This document shows, piece by piece, positions 26,330-34,913 of a stretch of 46,067 bases of DNA. This stretch comes from Archaeoglobus sp. UBA230 (GTDB lineage Archaea > Halobacteriota > Archaeoglobi > Archaeoglobales > Archaeoglobaceae). Numbering within the stretch: position 1 is the stretch's first letter; every line of letters starts with the position of its first letter. The notes beneath the pieces were generated by a model. It had not been told where the DNA came from. It made no database searches and was given only the letters and a program-made list of their open reading frames with translations. The stretch lies in assembly GCA_002507545.1 (NCBI GenBank), contig DAVR01000006.1, forward strand, positions 1-46,067. Direction: 5' to 3'. A program made the translations under genes and the position numbers.

Positions 26330-27361
26330 ATGCGATACAGTGTCGGAGTACTCGGAGCTACCGGAATGGTTGGACAGAAGTTCATTCAGCTTCTCGACGG
26401 ACATCCTTGGTTTAAATTAACCAGCTTGGCAGCATCAGAGAGAAGGATTGGAAAGAAGTATGGAGAAGAGGTTGACTGGGTTGTCTCACGTGACATCCCT
26501 GAGATCGCCAGAGATGTTGAGATGGTTCCCATGGACCCTAAGTATGTTGACGCGGACATTGTTTTCTCAGCCCTCCCCTCAGGCATTGCAAGGGAGGTCG
26601 AGCCAAAGTTTGCTGAAGCTGGGTTTGTGGTTGCAAGCAATGCATCTGCCTACAGGATGGCTGAAGACGTCCCTCTGGTAATACCGGAAGTAAATCCCGA
26701 CCATCTCGGTTTAATTGAGGTGCAGAAGAGGAAGAGGGGCTGGGATGGCTTCATTGTAACGAATCCGAACTGCACCGCGATTGTTCTCGTCCTTTCACTC
26801 AAACCACTCATGGACTTGGGTCTGCAGAATGTTAGAGTTGCGTCAATGCAAGCCCTGAGCGGTGCAGGTTACCCGGGTGTCCCATCGCTTGCCATCACAG
26901 ACAACGTAATTCCCTTCATCAAGGGCGAGGAAGAGAAGGTAGAGGAGGAGCCACTGAAGCTTTTGGGTAGATTTGACGGTGAAAGAGTAAAATTTGCCAA
27001 TATCAAAGTCTCCGCATCCTGTCATAGAGTTCCAGTTATTGATGGTCATACAGAGGCTGTTTGGGTCGAATTTAACAGAAGCGTGGATATTGATGAAGTT
27101 AAGAGAGCATTTGAATCTTTTGAACCACTTGATCTGCCTACATCTCCAGAGAAGGTGATAATCGTTCGAGAAGAGCCCGATAGACCACAGCCGAGGCTTG
27201 ATAGAGATGCAGGAGGGGGCATGAGTATCACGGTCGGCAGGATAAGGAAGGATGGAGACAACAGCGTGAAATATATTGTAATGGGTCACAACACCGTCAG
27301 AGGAGCGGCAGGGGCAAGCATACTGAATGCAGAATTAATGATCAAGGAAAAAATAATTTAA
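26330..27361 (+). CDS. asd: aspartate-semialdehyde dehydrogenase
   Basis: 343 aa. [14 protein letters not shown] at 5-18 is the NADP-binding loop. The catalytic C148 lies in TNPNCTAIV, and the active-site His in [16 protein letters not shown] near 232-247. This is the archaeal/fungal type ASADH, which reduces 4-aspartyl phosphate to the semialdehyde, the branch point for Lys, Met, Thr and Ile. It follows the 112-aa gene by 30 bp and may be cotranscribed with it and hisH. Confidence 0.95.
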   Translation: MRYSVGVLGATGMVGQKFIQLLDGHPWFKLTSLAASERRIGKKYGEEVDWVVSRDIPEIARDVEMVPMDPKYVDADIVFSALPSGIAREVEPKFAEAGFVVASNASAYRMAEDVPLVIPEVNPDHLGLIEVQKRKRGWDGFIVTNPNCTAIVLVLSLKPLMDLGLQNVRVASMQALSGAGYPGVPSLAITDNVIPFIKGEEEKVEEEPLKLLGRFDGERVKFANIKVSASCHRVPVIDGHTEAVWVEFNRSVDIDEVKRAFESFEPLDLPTSPEKVIIVREEPDRPQPRLDRDAGGGMSITVGRIRKDGDNSVKYIVMGHNTVRGAAGASILNAELMIKEKII

Positions 27362-27408
27362 CAAAACTGAAATATACTTGAAATCTCTTTTATTTTTGGG
27401 GTGCCTGT

Positions 27409-28581
27409 TTGCAACCTGAGAGAGAGCTAACGTTAACCTTGGCATTCAGGATTGTGCTTATACCTATGGTTCTAAGCCTAATTTTCGACTTAATTGCTGG
27501 TGTATTCCTTGGAATGAGCTTTGAAAAACTTATGCTGAGTTATCCTATGATTTTAATTGTTATTCCCGGCTTAATGGGGTTGAGGGGAAACGTATTCGGG
27601 TCTCTCGGTTCGAGAATCTCCACTTCTCTCTATCTGGGTTCATCTCAGCCTTCCATGAAGGATGAACACATCTCAAAAAATATTTTCTTCAGTGTTTGGG
27701 CTGCAACAATCCCTGCTCTGATATTGCTGGTTATCGCCGGGGTAAAATTTTTTGATTTGGGCAGCTTTTTGACCACCACCCAGATTATTGTTGATTCGAG
27801 TGTCATGATTTCAGCTATTCTCGGATTTATGACGGCATTGATTGTAATATATAGCTTTAGGAAGGGTATTGACCCTGATAACATCGTAGGGCCTGCGATT
27901 ACAACATTTGCAGACCTCGTGTCAATTCCTTCAATTGTTCTCTTTATCTTCCTGTTTGAAAGCATAAAGGGCTTCTGGGCAATCACGATTCTACTCGTTT
28001 CTTTCCTCGTCATCTCGGTGTATTTGTCTGTTAGAGGTGGATATGATAGGAAAGCCTACAAGGAGACTGTAGTGATCATCTCCCTCCTCGCCCTCATTCA
28101 GAGCGTTACTGGAAATATTTTGCAGGAATTCAGCGGTGTAATTCATCAGGCAATGTTGTTGAGCTTCGCATATCCTGCGATAATCGGAAGCATTGGTAAT
28201 TATGGCAGCATAATGGTTGCAAGAACTTCAACAAAACTACATCTCGGAGAAGTGGAGTATATTGGTTCGAAAAAGAGTTTGGTGGACATATTTTACATTT
28301 TGCCCACAACCCTCGTAATAGCTCCAATCATTTATCTCTTTTCTCTGCTGGCTTCCACACATCTTGCCAACGCCAGTCTACCCCTCGTATCAACTTTTGT
28401 TTACTTCTTAATTGCATATCTTTCTCTTGCAGCATTAGTCCTCGTATTTTCAACCGTTCTTTCGGTATGGTTGTATAAAAAGGGTGTTGATCCTGATAAC
28501 GGTGGGATCCCTCTGACTACGACAATAACAGATATTTTGGGGACTGTGGTTGTAGTAGTTCTGGCATATCTAATTGTATAA
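27409..28581 (+). CDS. MgtE/SLC41-like divalent cation transporter, duplicated membrane domain
   Basis: 390 aa, about ten transmembrane helices in two homologous halves. Repeat landmarks are PGLMGLRGNVFGSLGSRIST near 54 and PAIIGSIGNYGSIMVARTST near 255; GIDPDNIVGPAITTFADLVS near 157 and GVDPDNGGIPLTTTITDILG near 362. These DPDN and G-x-G-N segments mark the MgtE membrane domain, which forms the Mg2+ pore. The usual cytosolic N and CBS domains of bacterial MgtE are absent. The TTG start at 27409 has a GGGGTG ribosome-binding site 6 bp upstream. Ion specificity (Mg2+, Co2+ or other) is not shown by the sequence. Confidence 0.88.
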   Translation: MQPERELTLTLAFRIVLIPMVLSLIFDLIAGVFLGMSFEKLMLSYPMILIVIPGLMGLRGNVFGSLGSRISTSLYLGSSQPSMKDEHISKNIFFSVWAATIPALILLVIAGVKFFDLGSFLTTTQIIVDSSVMISAILGFMTALIVIYSFRKGIDPDNIVGPAITTFADLVSIPSIVLFIFLFESIKGFWAITILLVSFLVISVYLSVRGGYDRKAYKETVVIISLLALIQSVTGNILQEFSGVIHQAMLLSFAYPAIIGSIGNYGSIMVARTSTKLHLGEVEYIGSKKSLVDIFYILPTTLVIAPIIYLFSLLASTHLANASLPLVSTFVYFLIAYLSLAALVLVFSTVLSVWLYKKGVDPDNGGIPLTTTITDILGTVVVVVLAYLIV

Positions 28582-28755
28582 TAACTTTTCAAGCTCTCTG
28601 GGGGTCATTGATGATTCTACAACCTCTATTTGTCTATAAATTATTATATTTAATCTTCATGTATTTTATAACCAGTAAACTTTAAAAACTTATTTTTAGG
28701 GGTATGCCTGATTTGAGCTATAATTACTATGAGGATAATAAAGAGGGGTGTTAAG

Positions 28756-29361
28756 ATGGACGAAGAATGTCAAAAATTACTCGAAGAGAAAGATGCGGTC
28801 ATCAAGAAGCTTCAGGAGGAAATCAACGAACTCGAGAGAAAATTGAGGTCTTATGAAATAAGGGATGTTTACAGGGGTATTATTCCCGAAGAGATTCTTG
28901 AGGAGTTCATGAAATTGAGTCCGGAGCAGATGGTGATTGAGATCGGAAAGTATCTTAGAAAGAAGTCTGGTGATATGCAGATAGCAGTCAAAGATAGGAA
29001 CGAGAAAATAGCCAAGATGAAAAAGGAGATTTCAGAGATTACTGAAACGGTCAAAGAAGCAGAAACATCTGCAGAAAGAACAATTGAAGTGATTTCTGGA
29101 GTGGTAACCGCAAAAGTAGGGATTGACCTGAACTTTGCCCAGAAATACGATTATGATGGCAGCGATATCGCATTTCTCAGTGAAGATTTGATGAAGATAG
29201 TTGGCGCAAAGGAAGGGGATTACGTCTCTGTTAAAAAGGACGGAAGTGTGAACCTGAAGGTAAAATCCTACTCAAAAGAGGGCTTTATTGTTGTCCCAAC
29301 TTGGGTAAGGGAGAAAATTGGAGCGAAGGTTAATGATATAGTGGAGGTGAGTAAAATATGA
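28756..29361 (+). CDS. coiled-coil protein with C-terminal AbrB/SpoVT-like domain
   Basis: 201 aa from the ATG at 28756, which has GAGGGGTG upstream; the frame stays open 9 codons earlier. Residues 3-45 are a coiled coil (LLEEKDAVIKKLQEEINELE), followed by a helical link and another coiled stretch at about 78-110. The final ~75 residues include two SpoVT/AbrB-like strands (FLSEDLMKIVGAKEGDYVSV and EGFIVVPTWVREKIGAKVND). Such domains normally bind DNA as dimers, but here it may only be a dimerisation module. The stop overlaps the next gene's start by 4 bp (ATGA), so its function is tied to the HAMP protein. Confidence 0.7.
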   Translation: MDEECQKLLEEKDAVIKKLQEEINELERKLRSYEIRDVYRGIIPEEILEEFMKLSPEQMVIEIGKYLRKKSGDMQIAVKDRNEKIAKMKKEISEITETVKEAETSAERTIEVISGVVTAKVGIDLNFAQKYDYDGSDIAFLSEDLMKIVGAKEGDYVSVKKDGSVNLKVKSYSKEGFIVVPTWVREKIGAKVNDIVEVSKI

Positions 29362-30368
29362 GAGTTACGCTGAAAATTCTGTTGATAGTTATACTGGCCA
29401 GCTTAGTTCCGCTGGGAATTCTCGCTCAGCTTACGTATATCGGTATAACGCAGTTTGGGGAGGAGGCGAGGAGTGGTGTTGTTAATGTCAGTCAGGAGTA
29501 TCTAACAAAGGCTGGCGAAGAGGCAGTCAGGATGAAAGCTCAGGACCTTGCACTGCAAGTGCAGACCTATGTTCAGCTTAAGATGAAAGAAGCCGAGAAA
29601 GAAAACAGGACACTCACAACAAGAGACCTTATCAATGATCCGGAATTTCTGAAAATAGCGCTGCAGCAGTGGGGTGCAAAGGAATACACATGGGTTGGAG
29701 TTGGAGGAGTTGTTGAAGGTGAGCACAGAGCCGTTCTTCTTGCCCATCCAGTTGTGCCAAAGCAATACTGGGGTCTCGACGTTGCGTATCACCTTAAGTG
29801 GAACAAAACACTCCCAGAACTTTACAATCTCCTGATAAAGATTACGGAAAATCCTGAATCACCCCAGCCAGTATGTGGCTACTATCACTGGAAGGAGCCA
29901 GGAACAGACGAATTGGTCTTGAAGTATCTCTGCCACTATCCGACTACAGTAAAGATTTACGACCCTGTCTTGAAAAGTAAGCAGTGGATTGTGGTCGGAA
30001 CTTCCGCATACCTCGACGGATACTTCCAGTATTTAACTCAGAATCCTGCAAATCCATCTGAGAATATAGCGAGTGAGATTGACAAGAACATTGAGGCTGC
30101 AAGTCAACAAGTCTACTACAATCTCGGTATAGCAGCCTCTGTGGCTGTAGTCTTCGTTGCCATTCTTGCTATATTCACAACCTCAAGAATAGCCGGACCA
30201 ATAACTGAAATTAGTAAAGTTGCGGACAGGATTAGTGAAGGTGATCTTGACGCTGAAGTGCCCTTCCGAGAGAGAGATGATGAGGTTGGAATACTCGCAA
30301 ACAGTATTGAGAGGCTGAGAAGAAGTCTTAAAGTGGCCATGGAGAGCCTTGAGGAGGCACTCAAATGA
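29358..30368 (+). CDS. Cache-like sensor with HAMP domain and no output domain
   Basis: 336 aa. Helix 1 is at about 4-26, an extracytoplasmic domain of ~225 residues spans 27-253, helix 2 is at 255-275, and a HAMP domain covers 276-330 (TSRIAGPITEISKVADRISEG, then DEVGILANSIERL). The sensor has the flavour of double Cache domains (YTWVGVGG, WIVVGTSAYLDGYFQYL) and two Cys near 174 and 194. Normally a histidine kinase or methyl-accepting domain would follow the HAMP, but the protein stops in a short coil. Signals must pass to a separate partner, perhaps its 68-aa or 201-aa neighbours, with which it shares ATGA overlaps. Confidence 0.85.
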   Translation: MRVTLKILLIVILASLVPLGILAQLTYIGITQFGEEARSGVVNVSQEYLTKAGEEAVRMKAQDLALQVQTYVQLKMKEAEKENRTLTTRDLINDPEFLKIALQQWGAKEYTWVGVGGVVEGEHRAVLLAHPVVPKQYWGLDVAYHLKWNKTLPELYNLLIKITENPESPQPVCGYYHWKEPGTDELVLKYLCHYPTTVKIYDPVLKSKQWIVVGTSAYLDGYFQYLTQNPANPSENIASEIDKNIEAASQQVYYNLGIAASVAVVFVAILAIFTTSRIAGPITEISKVADRISEGDLDAEVPFRERDDEVGILANSIERLRRSLKVAMESLEEALK

Positions 30369-30571
30369 TAACTTACAAAAAATTGCTCGACGAGCTGAAG
30401 AGGGAAGTAGGCCCTATTGCCAAAATTTTTTTGAATAAGGCGATGGAGTCTCTTGGCTATGACGACATAGATGACAGTAATTACAGGGAAGTCCTTGAAA
30501 TTCTCAAGATGAATAAAGAGCTGAGAGAGTACGTCGAAATCGTCGAAAAAAGACTTGAGACTGAAGATTAA
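30365..30571 (+). CDS. small helical protein, third gene of the sensor operon
   Basis: 68 aa, all-helical by composition, rich in Lys, Glu and Leu (DELKREVGPIAKIFLNKAM, then KELREYVEIVEKRLETED). The start overlaps the HAMP gene's stop by 4 bp (ATGA), and its stop overlaps the convergent DUF2226 gene by 4 bp. The VGPIAKIFLNKAMESLG segment looks like a helical interaction surface. No family recognised. Its position suggests an adaptor reading out the HAMP domain, which is inference. Confidence 0.7.
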   Translation: MITYKKLLDELKREVGPIAKIFLNKAMESLGYDDIDDSNYREVLEILKMNKELREYVEIVEKRLETED

Positions 30572-31314
30572 ATATACTCGCTAATAATTCTTTCCATCTC
30601 TGCGAGCATATCATCTATTTTTTTACGCGACACAAACACAACCAGGGACTTTGCCTTGCTCGTTATTTCAGGAAATCTGTCAACGAGCTCTTCCGTTGAT
30701 GAACAGGATTCGATAACCTCGTTAACCTTCTTTGAAAGCTTCCCAAGGTAAAGCTCTGCAGTCTCTTCAAGTGCTTGTTTCAGCGACTCAAAACTACCTA
30801 CGGGAGTTTCTGCTGTTGACTCTATTATCTCATAGCCTCCCTCAAGTGCGTTTATTATAAGCTGGTCAATCTCCTCTTGGGTGGGCACCCTAATACCATA
30901 CTTTTTCAGAATAGCCTCTCTCTCATCGGGTGTGGTTATTACTTCCTCCGTTAAACCTCCACTGACCCTGCTCTCTTCTTCAGGAAGCTCCTCGACGACA
31001 GCTTTTTTATTCCATTCCATTGCCTTTGCAACGTTCTCTTCTGTCAAGGCATAAACGTCAACGACACAGCTTTCCAAGGTCAGGAGTTCTCTAAGGGCAT
31101 CACTTCCTACGACTTCCTTCTTGCTTATAACCCTCTGAATTCCCGCTGCCACAACCTTGCCGTTGTTAAACAGCACCTTTCCTTTAGAAAGCTCGGTTAT
31201 CTTGTATGATACTTCAACATATCCAGAAAATCTTGAATCTGATAGTTCTCTTATGACATCCCTGAAAGACCCCCTCTTTCCGAGTTCTATTGCATCACCT
31301 TTTGGAATCAGCAT
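30568..31314 (-). CDS. DUF2226/PATAN-like signalling protein
   Basis: 248 aa. The N-terminal ~95 residues (VIRELSDSRFSGYVEVSYK, then KGKVLFNNGKVVAAGIQ) resemble PATAN/DUF4388 and archaeal DUF2226 domains, which are predicted protein-interaction modules in signalling. After an acidic link (EELPEEESRVSGG), a helical C-terminal half ends EMERIISEYI. It is 3 bp downstream of the roadblock gene on the same strand, and these domain types often go together. The gene converges on the sensor operon with a 4-bp overlap of stop codons. Confidence 0.75.
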   Translation of the reverse strand: MLIPKGDAIELGKRGSFRDVIRELSDSRFSGYVEVSYKITELSKGKVLFNNGKVVAAGIQRVISKKEVVGSDALRELLTLESCVVDVYALTEENVAKAMEWNKKAVVEELPEEESRVSGGLTEEVITTPDEREAILKKYGIRVPTQEEIDQLIINALEGGYEIIESTAETPVGSFESLKQALEETAELYLGKLSKKVNEVIESCSSTEELVDRFPEITSKAKSLVVFVSRKKIDDMLAEMERIISEYI

Positions 31315-31317
31315 CTC

Positions 31318-31662
31318 TTACACCATCGCGGATATTTTTTCCACCGCTTTTCTGAGTTCAATCTTCAAAAGTCCATAGTTTGTTTTGTGATCGGCAACAA
31401 CCCCAAAGATGAGCTCACCAGCTCTTGAAGCAATAATTCTGTCCTTTTTACCATCAATCATAACAAGCTCAACATCATCAGCCGATAATTTGTTAAGAAC
31501 TTCTGATGCCTTGTTATACACATCCGCAATGAGGGCAGCGTAAACCTCATCCTCGTCAGACGACATTGATTCAGATTCGATCAGTGCACCCTCGTTGTCT
31601 ATAATATAAACTCCTTTGACACCATTAACTCCCAGCATGTCTGCTATGACGTTCTCGAACAT
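31318..31662 (-). CDS. roadblock/LC7 domain protein
   Basis: 114 aa, one complete roadblock domain: a first helix (FENVIADMLGVNGVKGVYII), IDNEGALIESES, a long helix (EDEVYAALIADVYNKASEVL), and the strands VELVMIDGKKDRIIASRAG, GELIFGVVADHKTNYGLLKI and a last helix. Known: roadblock proteins (MglB, dynein LC7) dimerise and usually control Ras-like GTPases. No small GTPase is in this cluster. GGTGAT precedes the ATG, and a TATA-like TTTTTTATA lies ~30 bp upstream. It forms an operon with the DUF2226 gene 3 bp downstream. Confidence 0.88.
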   Translation of the reverse strand: MFENVIADMLGVNGVKGVYIIDNEGALIESESMSSDEDEVYAALIADVYNKASEVLNKLSADDVELVMIDGKKDRIIASRAGELIFGVVADHKTNYGLLKIELRKAVEKISAMV

Positions 31663-31707
31663 AATATCACCAGCACTAAAAGTGTATAAAAAATTACTAT
31701 TTAAGAG

Positions 31708-32532
31708 TTATGTTTGTCTTGGAGTGAAAGTCCTCAGAATTATATTGTGGACGACCCCTCCCTCTCTGAACGCAACGAGATATGCCAGAAGGAGGACTAC
31801 GGCAATTCCCAAAATAGACCCTATGGAGCCAATCAGATTTGACGTGTAGATTGCTGCAGCGGATGCAAGTCCTGCAAGTATCAGTGATACAAGAACTCCA
31901 ACGACGTAAACTCCAGTTCCCCTCAGAGCAAGTGAAGATGCCCTCCTGTCGTCAATGCCGACAACTAAGTTCCCTTCTCTGAGCCATCTGTAACTTCCCA
32001 CAAGCATTGGCAGAATTGTCGGTATTGCCATTGCGTAGAGGGTCAGAGCAACGTTACTCGTTGCAAAACTTATGCCCATCGTTTTACCCGGCTCCCACAG
32101 AGAGCCGGTAACTGTTGGATCCCATGTGAACCTCTGCCACCCCGTCCCATCCCAGCCGTATATCAGGACGAAGAAGAAGGCAAAATAGCCTGCAAACCAC
32201 TGCAAATGTGCTGCATATTCTCTTTCACTCAGGATAAGTTTAGCGGCAACCCAGTAACCAAGAACTGCCAGTAAAATATCTCCAGCCATGAAGAGAGTTA
32301 CGTAGGCAGTGGGAATTTCATCCAAACTCGACCATACATGCATGGTCTCCCAGTGTGGGAAGCTCCACAAAAGCCATATGGCTTCTGGTACGAAGATTGC
32401 AGACAGATAGAACAGTAGTGATGCGAAGTAGATGTTTCCAAAGGGTGAGTCGAGTTTTTTCAATTGTTTCCCTGCTGCAGTTGCAAACATCGCTCCAATC
32501 GCATACACCCAGAGAAGATCAACCTGTAGCAT
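31708..32532 (-). CDS. polytopic membrane protein, about eight helices, unknown
   Basis: 274 aa from the ATG at 32532, preceded by GGTG; the frame stays open 6 codons further up. Eight or so hydrophobic segments (starting WVYAIGAMFATAAG, SLLFYLSAIFVPEAIWLL, and so on) alternate with Trp-rich loops (HWETMHVWSSLDEIP, GWDGTGWQRFTWDP). The Trp/His-rich loops and even spacing recall heme- or quinone-associated membrane proteins, but no motif fixes this. It lies 45 bp upstream of the roadblock gene and may belong to the same unit. Family not recognised. Confidence 0.7.
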   Translation of the reverse strand: MLQVDLLWVYAIGAMFATAAGKQLKKLDSPFGNIYFASLLFYLSAIFVPEAIWLLWSFPHWETMHVWSSLDEIPTAYVTLFMAGDILLAVLGYWVAAKLILSEREYAAHLQWFAGYFAFFFVLIYGWDGTGWQRFTWDPTVTGSLWEPGKTMGISFATSNVALTLYAMAIPTILPMLVGSYRWLREGNLVVGIDDRRASSLALRGTGVYVVGVLVSLILAGLASAAAIYTSNLIGSIGSILGIAVVLLLAYLVAFREGGVVHNIILRTFTPRQT

Positions 32533-32824
32533 GTTACACCTTGACATCAATTTGTATTTATAATTTGCTATAAATTCCTAATAATTGTAATGGTTATAAT
32601 TTATCATCTTACTACTCAGATGTTTTCCTTTACTTTTAAACTAAACGTTTTAATTAAAAAAGACGGATTTCAGTTTAATTTTTCTCATTTATCCTCGAGA
32701 ATTTTTTCTCAGCTCATAATGTTAGTTTGTTAGTTGTAAATAGGAGTTATGAGAACGGAGATCAAATTGAAAGTTGGAGGAATAGCATTAGAAAAAAAAT
32801 TTTAGTGTTGAAAGCCGTCGAGAG

Positions 32825-33667
32825 TTGATGGAAATATGTAATGGCATCAAATTGATAGAGGGGCTGAACAGAGGAAAGTTCCCCTACTGCAATGTACTTA
32901 AAGTTGGCAATGTGTTGATAGATTCTGGGGCAGGGATAGAAATTTTGGAAAATGTGAGGGAGAAGGTAGATGTGCTGCTACTCTCCCACACCCATCCCGA
33001 CCACGCGAGCGGAGCATGGCTCTTCCAGAAAAAGAAAGTTTTTGGTCCTGATAAGCTTAAAACTGATCTTGAAAGCTTGGCAAAGAGGTTTGTGGGTGAG
33101 CATCTTTCTGAAATCTGGACAAATTTTGTAAAGGTATTTGGCATGAAATCTTTTGAGTATGAGGGGTATGAGGCAGGGACTGTTTATGAAAATCCTGAAA
33201 TTGAAGCGATTCCAGTTCTTGGCCATTCTGCCGATCATCACGTCTTTCTCGTAGAGCAAAAGGTGCTTTTCGGCTCTGATGTTGATCTAACTTCCTTCGG
33301 CCCGTGGTATGGAAATCCAGAATCTGACCCGTATGTTTTCAAAAAGGAAATCGAAAAACTGCTCGATCTGGATTTTGAGATTTTTGTGTCAGCCCATTCA
33401 AAACCCGTTTTTAGCAGGGAAGAGGCAGTTGAGGGCATAGTAAAATTCATGGAAAAATTCGATGAGAGGGAGGGACGTATACTTGAACTGCTTGGGGAGC
33501 CAAGAACGATTGACGAACTCGTTGAAATTTCTCCAATTTACGGTAAAAAGCCCTATTTTGGGGAAATACTCGATTTCTTTGAGAAAAACATGATTCTCAA
33601 ACATCTTGAGAAGCTTGTTAGGGATGGAAGGGTAAGGAGGGAGGGAGAATATTACGTCAGAGCTTAA
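32825..33667 (+). CDS. MBL-fold hydrolase with C-terminal wHTH-like region
   Basis: 280 aa. Metal ligands are in LSHTHPDHASG near 53-63, VLGHSADHHV near 131, DVDLTSFGPWYG near 152 and VSAHSKPVFS near 188. The last ~70 residues (TIDELVEISPIYGKKP, then MILKHLEKLVRDGRVRREGEYYV) read like a winged helix, as in MBL proteins of the beta-lactamase-2 (LACTB2) type. It is a paralogue of the MBL gene at 24461-25264, which has the same DVDLTSFGPWYG core. Substrate unknown. It ends 10 bp inside the convergent aroA. Confidence 0.85.
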   Translation: MMEICNGIKLIEGLNRGKFPYCNVLKVGNVLIDSGAGIEILENVREKVDVLLLSHTHPDHASGAWLFQKKKVFGPDKLKTDLESLAKRFVGEHLSEIWTNFVKVFGMKSFEYEGYEAGTVYENPEIEAIPVLGHSADHHVFLVEQKVLFGSDVDLTSFGPWYGNPESDPYVFKKEIEKLLDLDFEIFVSAHSKPVFSREEAVEGIVKFMEKFDEREGRILELLGEPRTIDELVEISPIYGKKPYFGEILDFFEKNMILKHLEKLVRDGRVRREGEYYVRA

Positions 33668-34913
33668 TAATGTCTGCGCCAAGAGATTTTAGCGTGTCAA
33701 AGAATCCGGGGAACGAGACCGATACCACTTCTGCCTTTAAACATCTAACCTCTCCAAGAAGGCCGAGTAGTGAGAAGGCGAGGGCCATTCTGTGATCTCC
33801 GAATGAGTTCACGATCCCCCTAAACTCACCTTCTCTACCTTTCACTGTAATTCCATCAGCCTTTGCTTCAGCCTCAACATTCAGGGCTTTTAGATTCTTG
33901 ACTATGCCGTCAATCCTGTCTATTTCCTTTATCCTGAGATGCTCAGCGTTGTAAATTCTCGTCTCTCCCCTCGCTGTCGCAGCCAGCACAGAAATGGTGG
34001 GCACGAGATCAGGAATATCGGCAGCATCAACCTCTATTCCCTCAAGCTCAGATTTTCTGGCTATAACAGTACCCTTCTCTCTGTCCCATTTGATATCTCC
34101 TCCCATTTCCCTGCAAACGTCTATTATTCTTTTATCTCCCTGTTCTGAATCAAACACATTTTTGAGTCTGACCTTTCCGGCAAGCAAACCCGCCGCAATG
34201 AGGTAGCTTGCAGACGAGAAGTCTGCGGGAATTGTGTATTCTCTCAGCTTGAATTTCTGATCGCCCGAAATGTGATATTCACTTTCTTCTCTCTCAATCT
34301 TGATACCACTCGACCTTAGAACATCGAGGGTTATGTTGATGTAGGGTTGGGATTTTACCCTTATAACTCTCAGAGTTGAGTCCCATCTTGCCATTGGGAG
34401 AGAGAAGAGCAGAGAAGAAACAAACTGCGAACTTGCAGCTTCCATCTCAACTTCCCCACCCTTCAACACACCTCTCACACTGATCGGTGCTCTGAACTCC
34501 CCATCTCCATAAACTTCTGCTCCGAGTTTTTTGAGGGCAAGGGCAAGCTCTCTGTTAGGTCTCTTTCTCAGTGAACTATCGCCATCGAGCACACTGAATA
34601 CAGGAGAGGTGGACAGAGAAAGAATTCCAGCAAAAATCCTGAGTGTTGTTCCAGAGTTCTCAAAATTGAAGTATCCAGAGGATGTTATCCTGTCAACACC
34701 CCTCACAAACCATGTCGAATTTTTTCGCACGAATTCAGCCCCAATTTTTCTACAGCCACTGAGCGTTGCGAGGGTATCGGCGGAGATCAACGGATTGGAT
34801 ATTCTACTGGAGGGGGAAAGTGAGGCTGCAATAAGGGCTCGGTGGGTATAACTCTTCGAAGGTGGCACCTCAGCCTCTCCCTCAACTTCGCTCTTTCTAA
34901 CTATCACATCCAT
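33657..34913 (-). CDS. aroA: 5-enolpyruvylshikimate-3-phosphate synthase
   Basis: 418 aa. PPSKSYTHRALIAASL near 17 carries the shikimate-phosphate-binding Lys and Ser, FENSGTTLRIFAGIL near 84 is the family motif, DGDSSLRKRPNRELALALK near 108 the second, and KEIDRIDGIVKNL and NSFGDHRMALAFSLLG near 330-385 the C-terminal ones. It transfers enolpyruvyl from PEP to shikimate 3-phosphate, the sixth step toward chorismate and aromatic amino acids. Last gene of a minus-strand operon, it overlaps the DUF763 gene by 10 bp. Confidence 0.95.
   Translation of the reverse strand: MDVIVRKSEVEGEAEVPPSKSYTHRALIAASLSPSSRISNPLISADTLATLSGCRKIGAEFVRKNSTWFVRGVDRITSSGYFNFENSGTTLRIFAGILSLSTSPVFSVLDGDSSLRKRPNRELALALKKLGAEVYGDGEFRAPISVRGVLKGGEVEMEAASSQFVSSLLFSLPMARWDSTLRVIRVKSQPYINITLDVLRSSGIKIEREESEYHISGDQKFKLREYTIPADFSSASYLIAAGLLAGKVRLKNVFDSEQGDKRIIDVCREMGGDIKWDREKGTVIARKSELEGIEVDAADIPDLVPTISVLAATARGETRIYNAEHLRIKEIDRIDGIVKNLKALNVEAEAKADGITVKGREGEFRGIVNSFGDHRMALAFSLLGLLGEVRCLKAEVVSVSFPGFFDTLKSLGADIIKL

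Noticed and set aside
32756..32815. 18-codon ORF (MRTEIKLKVGGIALEKKF) upstream of the second MBL gene, in a 292-bp AT-rich gap (32533-32824).
   Set aside because: Too short, without a good ribosome-binding site or recognisable family. Apart from AT-rich promoter-like sequence I see nothing else in the gap.
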